From Caprella mutica (lineage: Eukaryota > Arthropoda > Malacostraca > Amphipoda > Caprellidae): a stretch of 64,000 nt of DNA. The notes below the pieces were generated by a model. It searched no databases and was not told the DNA's origin. It worked only from the letters and a program-made list of their open reading frames with translations. Of this stretch, positions 57,591-64,000 are shown piece by piece. The stretch lies in assembly GCA_947561585.1 (NCBI GenBank), contig CANNZV010002512.1:1-64000 (forward strand), read 5' to 3'. A program made the position numbers and the translations under genes. Numbering within the stretch: the first letter of the stretch is position 1; every line of letters starts with the position of its first letter.

Positions 57591-58707
57591 GGTACTAGGA
57601 CAAAATGCCTACGAACAAAATGCCTACAGACAAAAAATGCCGAACGGACAAAATGCCTAAATGACAAAATGACTAACGGACAAAATGCCTAACGGACAAA
57701 ATACCTAATGTACAAAATATAGGAATATAGAAAATAGAAATTGTAAAATAATGACGTCAAAGTGAATAAAAGAAATAACTCCATATTTAAATAAAAGGGC
57801 CGAATAGAAAACATTGAAGTGATATCTGTAATGGAATGATTATTGGTAAATAAAGAACAAAATACATTATATTGTAATAAACATTATTATTGAACATCAA
57901 AAAATATTTTTAAAAATGTATGTGAAACATAAGAAAAAATATATATATACTAGGTCTGAGTTACATCTCATAAAGAATACTGTAATCTTTTCCAACGGAA
58001 CTTCTAATACTATAAAGGTAGTTGAATAAAACAAATATCGGCGGCTTTTTTTTATAACCAGAGTAGTTAATTGCCTGTCAGTACTAACTTATATAAACAG
58101 ATAGGAGATAATTATAGCTATCTAAAAGAATAAACCATATTAAAAAAAAATCAAAATAGAATAAGATTATTATATGTATCTTTTTAAAAAATGAAAACAA
58201 AATAAGATGATTATAGATGTCTTTAAAAAAATGGAAATTGATGATGATAATAGATGTCTTTTAAAAAATGAAAATAGAAGAAGATGAATATAGATATCCA
58301 ATAAAAATGGCAAGATGTAGAAAGATTAATTTTTTAGAGCGATTTATAAATAGAACAAACACTTTAGTGATAAATCACAAACACAGTGAAATAAAATAAG
58401 AGGGTGTTAACACTATGCACGCTGAGTTAAAAATATTCATAATCAATGTGAAAGTATTTAATAAACTCTCACTGAGACAAAGCTCTTTGTTTCCACTTAG
58501 TCTAATTTATTTTAAATCTTTGTCCACAATTTACATATTTGAATTAAGTTTAAATGCATTTTAGGCATTTTGTCCGTTAGGCATTTTGTCCGTTAGGCAT
58601 TTTGTCTATTAGGCATTTTGTCCATTAGGCATTTTGTCCGTTAGGCATTTTGTCCGGAGGTATTTTGTCCGTAGGAATTTTGTCTGTATGCATTCTGTCC
58701 GCGCACG
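57591..58707. mobile_element. microrepeat-ended element 5 (GGACAAAATGCCTAAC words), perfect 8 bp duplication
   Basis: The left end GGTACTAGGACAAAATGCC starts eight words. The right end has nine inverted words (GGCATTTTGTCCGTTA) and finishes with the complement of CGTGCGCGGACAGAATGC. It is flanked by ATAAAAAT at 57583-57590 and 58708-58715. The core is AT-rich and non-coding. Confidence 0.85.
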
Positions 58708-59055
58708 ATAAAAATAGTTAAGACATTGGAAATTTGGGTAATTAAACGATAGGATTGAATTCGGATCTACTAATTTAATTGAAATAAACCATTAATGACT
58801 TGTTATTCACAGTAATAATTCATCATATTTGAAATTTTATCATAATAATATTATTGTAATGATTGAACCTTTTCTCCAACAAAATACAGATAGCCCAAGA
58901 GTAATCACTGTGAAATTATCCTTATATTGAATAGCTATATATCAAAAGCAAATTGTATAACTATTGCCTTTTACTTTGGGTACAACTATTTCCTTTTTCT
59001 TGGAATTCACAAAAATAAGTAAATTACATTTTAAGTATTTCATCGAATGTTTAAA

Positions 59056-59200
59056 TTATAGTCCATAAGTGTAGATCTTGCTACACCTCCAATTTCAGCA
59101 GCTTTTCTGACAGATAAACCTTTTTGGAATTCATGAAATGTTCTTTGAATACCTTCTTTATTGCAGCCTCTATCAGTTTTCCTTTTATAATGGAAAGGTA
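59056..59200 (-). pseudogene. pipsqueak-type HTH fragment of a pogo transposase
   Basis: The minus strand encodes YKRKTDRGCNKEGIQRTF, then KGLSVRKAAEIGGVARSTL, the HTH_psq pattern found at the N-terminus of pogo/Tigger transposases. The rest of the transposase is absent. Confidence 0.75.
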
Positions 59201-59774
59201 TGAATACGATCGTCAAACTGTCAAATAAAGACACTAGTATTAGAAGTTGCAATTAATCTTATAAACGAATGCTATGTCAATTAAAATAATTAACTTTAAG
59301 TTCAGAGTGTCCTTTTTAATAAGAATTACTTTAATAAATTGTAATGGTGGACTGAATCGGATTCAGAGGGAAGGTTCGGACACCGTCCGAACCAACCTAA
59401 ACAGAAGTGTCCGATTCATCCCAAATGACACTTCAAAATCAAAAACATCACCAATTGTTTTTTCATTTGTATTATTTTTTTAATACACCAAACATAACAT
59501 ACAATAGCAATATAATTCATTCCTTTGAGAATGAGAGTCAGTTTTATATTCATATAGTCCTCACACGATCTAATTGAATCACGAAAAATTACATCAATAT
59601 TGAAAAAAACAGTAAATTATATCTCGGGGGCGACACACGGGATTTTTCACATAACTGACGTTCAACACGTCGCACACATTCAGTTGCAATAAGCGGTAGT
59701 TCCAACAATTATAAACATGTATAAAAGAGTTGTCCGAACCATCCCTCTGTCCGAATGCTCCCGGTTCTTACCTA

Positions 59775-61655
59775 TGTTATAAATATAAAAAAAACTGGTA
59801 TACTTTATATATTATAGAATTTCTAGAACTGTGTAGATTAGGTATTGATTAAAATGTACCATATATAGTTTTTCTGTAATGTACCTATATCACATTTATT
59901 GTGTCCGTATTTGGGAAAAATTTGCAAATTCATTTACATCTGTTAATCATGTTACTAATTATTATCTGTCAGAGATCTTTATCATATAATGGCCCAAGGC
60001 TCTGAAACTGAATACCTATATTTCAACAAGAAATTCCACCACTATTTCACCATTTAATAAGTTTTAAATTTTATTTGATAAACTTTTACCAAAATGTAAA
60101 CTGAACCCTAGCATGCAAATCTATTTTCCAGGATACAGTAACATAGGGTATGGTAATCAGCTGATAGAATCTATAGTTTGACGTGACCACCGGATGACTG
60201 GAAATGGCAACTCTGACCACTTTTTGAAACATGGGAAAACCTACTTAAACTTAGCACTTCTATATTTAATTATTTTCTGATCAATTACTAACTAGGCATT
60301 GGTTAAATTGTATTCCATTATTTTTTTCCTTATTTGTTATTCACAGGAACTACAATTGAGCAGTTAACTAGCACTACTTTAAGCTCCTAGGTAGCATATT
60401 TTCAAGACCCTATTTTTTATAGATAAGTTAAAGAAATTAACAATAAAAACACACCTGAATTATATCTATATATTCAACTTTGAGGTTCAATCGCCATTTT
60501 CGCTTTTCTTTTGTACGAAACCCTTATAAAATGACTTCAAATTTCTCGATATTAACATGCAAATGTGAGGAATTATGGGCCGCTTGGTCACAAACAAGGA
60601 ATGTGTTGTTGTGGTGACGTCATATTTTTGTGTCGTCTGCTAGGTACTATACCCGATTATGTTCCTGTACCGTGCTATTTTCTATTCATTTTTGTTTGGC
60701 CTAATGTGTGATTAGTTCGCTGACTATTTTTCAGGAGAGGCAAAAGGTAAAACAATTAAGAAAATGTTAATGAAAACAGGTACTGAAATATTATATAATA
60801 GAGTTGCACATTGTAAGTAGTTAATGGTAATAGAAACAAAAGTCAAGAAGACGATTTACAATTTAAGAACACATACTCTGAAATGTACTTCATTTTCCTC
60901 TTCCTGTATCAGAAAATTTCTGAATTGTAGAGAAAAGAATTCATGAATCGCACAGTTATATACAGGAATGTATTTTCAGCACAACTAATTTCAAACCTTA
61001 GGAAGCAAAATATAAGTTTAATTTAGATAATTTTTGTCCAGAAGCCGAGAGAGTGTGGAGAGTGTGAGTTAAAGTTGCAGAGAGATTTTGTTTACAGTTT
61101 AAAGTCCCTTGTTTACACCATGTAGAAGGAATGGCAATGGTCTATTATCGTAGAACGTATTTGGGCCACAGCGTATATAAATATTTTGATCCACCATTTT
61201 TGTAACATTAGGTTACCGTTAAAATAAAGTCTACACGATGTGAAGTGTCTTAGAAGATCGAGCCTTCATACTATAAAGACGTTTTCCGTTTTTCGCTTAT
61301 TGTTGAGTTGTACCTGACATTGCAGACTATCCCCTATAGTTCTACTCAATTTCCCGTATCTTTGTGTATTGTTCGATGTAGTCTCTTTTGAAGATCACAT
61401 AAGTGTCATCTGTGATCTAACCAAAGCTTAGGTATAGTTATTTTTGATGAAACTATTTTGAAAAGGTGTGGCTTTGTCATTTCAATTCTGCTGTGACTAC
61501 ATAGTGACTAATCTCATAATGGCTTCGCTGCGCAGTAAAACTGGAAATGGATCACGAATAATTAATACGGATGATGTGAGTAGTGCTGAGTACCAATGGA
61601 AGTGACCTATCTCTACTACATTAATGGAATTAAACCAAATAATTGATAGCAATTA
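59775..61655. other. unassigned intergenic DNA
   Basis: No gene, repeat pair or transposon end recognised. A TGACGTCAT word is at about 60616. Confidence 0.35.
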
Positions 61656-62786
61656 GATTTATTTTAATACACTGATATAGTGATACATCTTGATCATTCA
61701 TTAATACTTAGTTTGACAACATTAGCATCCATATGCTTCAACGGTTGTTTCCCCATTACCCTAACTTTCTCCAATTCCCCATCATTTTCTCTACAGTCAC
61801 CATATTTTTTTAAAGATTCCCCTTCAGTTCCTCATTATTCCACATCACTTTCTCTTCAATTCCCCTATCCCTTTTCCCCATTCTCCATCAATTTTCCTCA
61901 TTCCCCATCACTTTGAGTATTACCAGTTTTTTTCGAAATCGAATATTTTTTACAAAAAGGTAAATTAAACGACAGTAATAAAGAGTATTTTTTACCTCCT
62001 CCCCATTCAAAGAAGCCAGTTATCATCCTTAGAGTGAAAATTGAAATGATTTCTGATTCTGATGGGGATTGGGGAAGGGGAAAAGTGATGCGCATTTTTT
62101 TTTTAAATATTGTAAATTAAAAAAAAAATATGGAGACCGTGCGCAGACACTTGGCCGAATGACACTTGGCCGAAAGACATTTGGCCGAATGACACTTGGC
62201 CGATTGTGTATCAATGTGTATCCATGAAACGAACTGCAGCCTTCGTTTCAATTTAATCGATATTTATTACTTCCATGGAATTGAAATTTATTTTATAAAA
62301 AGGAAAATAATATTTTAATATGTACATAATGTGTTTCCGTATTACGAACTGCAAGCATATACTGCTCAACAATTTGAATTTATTAATAATCATGGATTTC
62401 ATCGCAAATAAAAGAGGTGCAAAAAAACTCCTCTTCATACTTAAGAACTTCTTTTCATTGGTCATTATATTTCAGACCAAGTTTTTGTGTAATTTATATT
62501 ATAGAATACTTTATATTATAGAATATATTATTATTTTAAGTAATGAAGTTAGTATTTTTTAATAAATTAAGTATTATTACTATCCCATTTCTTGTCTACA
62601 AAATTTAAATCTTTTGGACAAATGCCTTTCGGCCAAATGTCTATCAACCATGGAGACTGTGTAGAAAATGATGGGAATTGGAAAAAGTGAGGGTAATGGG
62701 GAAACAACTGTTGAAGCACTTCTCACACTAAGTGTTAATGAATGATCAAGAGGTATCAGTATATCAAAATAAATCCATTTGAGTCA
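61656..62786. repeat. foldback element with pyrimidine-rich arms
   Basis: The left arm (TTGATCATTCATTAA; CTTCAACGGTTGTTTCCCC; TCCAATTCCCCATCATTTTC) is mirrored at 62650-62786. Arms exceed 130 bp. The right arm was split by the microrepeat element at 62138-62649. Confidence 0.75.
62138..62649. mobile_element. microrepeat-ended element 6 (ACACTTGGCCGAATG words), perfect 8 bp duplication
   Basis: The left end CGTGCGCAGACACTTGGCC starts four words. The right end is the complement of GGTTGATAGACATTTGGCC. It is flanked by ATGGAGAC at 62130-62137 and 62650-62657. The opposite foldback arm carries the uninterrupted site (ATGGTGACTGTAGAG when inverted). Both ends match the two ends of element 5 beyond the word array. 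Confidence 0.88.
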
Positions 62787-62789
62787 ATG

Positions 62790-63240
62790 AAATTTCTTTA
62801 ATTATCGTTTTTGTAAACGAAATTTGGTTTTTGAAAAATCCATACTAATTTTTTCCAGTACTGTATCTGAAAAAAGTAAAGTTTTACTGCCAATTTTAAC
62901 GGATAAGGTAAATGAAGGGGTCGAAGAGGTCATTTGTAAGTCTGTTGAGAGAGAGACGAGATGATTTCTAAGCTCGAATCTGAACTGGGTAAAGTTAAAC
63001 AAGATAATTATTCTGTGTAAGCGACTTGATGGGTGTACGGACATTGTCGGACAACTGTTAATAAAACAATAGAGTATTTCTGGAGAATAAATTCTAAAAA
63101 TAATAGCATCTTGACGATACTTATACAATGTTGGTATCCAATTTACGTGCATTGAATACCGACTTATTTTAACAGGTTAAATACATTTCTACATATTATT
63201 ACAATTCTTTTTCTTTATTTCGTTCTTTCCTTTAAGTAAG
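62790..63240. other. unassigned DNA beside the gypsy fragment
   Basis: A minus-strand frame of ~116 codons exists but matches no family I recognise. It may be decayed retroelement sequence. Confidence 0.3.
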
Positions 63241-63672
63241 TTAATGAACAGGACGTAAATGTATCTTATTCCTCCAATAAGTAGATCCTCGTGGTAACTT
63301 GATTAAATACTTCCTATGTTGTCCTATTCCAATAACTGTTCCAGTTGAATCCCATTTCAATGATCTTGGATCTTGAATGAACACTTCTGTTCCAACTGTT
63401 AAGCTTTTCTGACTAACAGAACTCCTATCGAAATATTTTTTCATTTTCTGTTTAGTCATATTCAAATCATATCTTCTTTTCTCTTCCTTCCACTTGGTTT
63501 GGAAAGATTTCTGATGTGCTGGTACTGGTGATCTGAGAGAGTGTCCGAATACCACTTTTGATGGAAAACATCCTGTTTCATTTGGGGTGTTTCTCCATTC
63601 CATTAGTGCTTGTAAATATTCTTCAGAGTCTGTATTTCCTGCATCAGTTGTTTTCTTAATAAGAGTTTTATT
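63241..63672 (-). pseudogene. Ty3/gypsy-type integrase C-terminal fragment
   Basis: An uninterrupted minus-strand frame of about 140 codons contains EEYLQALMEWRNTPNETG, VFGHSLRSPVPAH, then a basic stretch and GTEVFIQDPRSLKWDSTGTV with a terminal IHLRPVH. It is the end of the integrase core plus the C-terminal DNA-binding fold of a Ty3/gypsy-type retroelement. The protease, RT and catalytic integrase parts are missing. It is cut at 63672 by the LINE fragment. Confidence 0.85.
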
Positions 63673-63695
63673 TTTTTTTGAGTGATAAAAAGAGT

Positions 63696-64000
63696 ATAAT
63701 CTTAGGAGATTTTAATATAGATGTGTCCTGTAGTTACAATGATGTATCCCAATACTAAGACATTTCATCATCGTATGGCTTTGTTAATGAAATAAATATA
63801 AATACCTATGTATCTCCAATTACCAATCAGGATAAGTCATTGTTTGATCATGTATTGCATAATTTATCGCAAAAGTGTGTTTCTTTTGTAATACGGCCAG
63901 CGCTGTCCGATCACTACAGTATTTGTAGTATGTTTGATATTAAAACAAATAATTTATCAATAAAAATAAAATTTAGAGCTTTTTCTGACGCAAACATTGA
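63696..64000 (+). pseudogene. LINE AP-endonuclease domain fragment, continues past window
   Basis: The plus strand encodes SIILGDFNIDVSCSYNDV, one stop, then FVNEINI, DKSLFDHVLHNLS and ALSDHYSICSMF. GDFN(I)D, the SLFDH block and SDHY are the conserved motifs of the exo/endonuclease domain of non-LTR retrotransposons. It is joined directly to the gypsy fragment, consistent with a 5'-truncated insertion. Confidence 0.85.

Larger units (their letters stand above)
57337..59772. mobile_element. pogo-like element with TA duplication
   Basis: GGGGAGAACCAGGAGCATTC mirrors the right end (GGTAAGAACCGGGAGCATTC inverted). Both continue into CGGACA, and GTCCGAATGCTCC repeats inside the arms. TA is at 57335-57336 and 59773-59774. 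A pipsqueak-type helix-turn-helix remnant inside supports pogo. Removing the nested 57591-58707 element leaves about 1.3 kb. Confidence 0.75.

Overview
This is an AT-rich, intron-bearing, transposon-dense eukaryotic contig. It is almost certainly an arthropod and probably an insect. The evidence is a painless-like TRPA channel gene, two insect-style secreted Ly6/three-finger genes with long introns, and remnants of mariner, Tc1, pogo, hAT, PIF/Harbinger-like, LINE and Ty3/gypsy-type elements. No bacterial-style gene organisation, operon, CRISPR or phage is present. One run of 48 N (26491-26538) marks an assembly gap.

Three genuine multi-exon genes were rebuilt by hand from splice signals and codon phase, all on the minus strand. 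(1) Ly6-A, 19393 down to 5067: four coding exons, about 135 aa. (2) A painless-like TRPA cation channel, 39770(?) down to 31705: ten coding exons, about 766 aa, with a ~170 bp tandem duplication that copied an exon-intron junction near its 3' end. (3) Ly6-B, 55336 down to 46045: four coding exons, about 138 aa. The two Ly6 genes share the same intron phases (1, 1, 0), the same ten-cysteine pattern ending in C-N, a signal peptide in exon 1 and a C-terminal hydrophobic GPI-type tail. They are evidently paralogues flanking the channel gene.

All other sequence is introns and intergenic DNA filled with minisatellites and inverted-repeat elements. Large minisatellites lie at 1085-1675, 1998-2652 (18 bp), 7436-9233 (24 bp), 10440-10895 (15 bp), 13150-15115 (20 bp), 35590-36620, 40385-41345 (32 bp), 48683-49135 (20 bp) and 51199-51322 (14 bp). 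The long open frames in them follow from stop-free repeat units and are not genes. The 22-30 kb stretch is a dense nest of long-terminal-inverted-repeat and foldback elements.

The most unusual signal is a set of six structurally similar elements: 24393-25541, 40112-42660, 47712-48436, 49173-49617, 57591-58707 and 62138-62649. Each is bounded by an 8 bp target duplication (9 bp in one, one mismatch in another). In each, both ends consist of arrays of a short, element-specific word, in opposite orientation at the two ends. Three share recognisable end sequences (GGT...AGGA and CGTGCGC(A/G)GACA) although their words differ. One insertion is confirmed by an intact empty site in the opposite arm of its host element. 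None has a visible transposase, so the superfamily is open.
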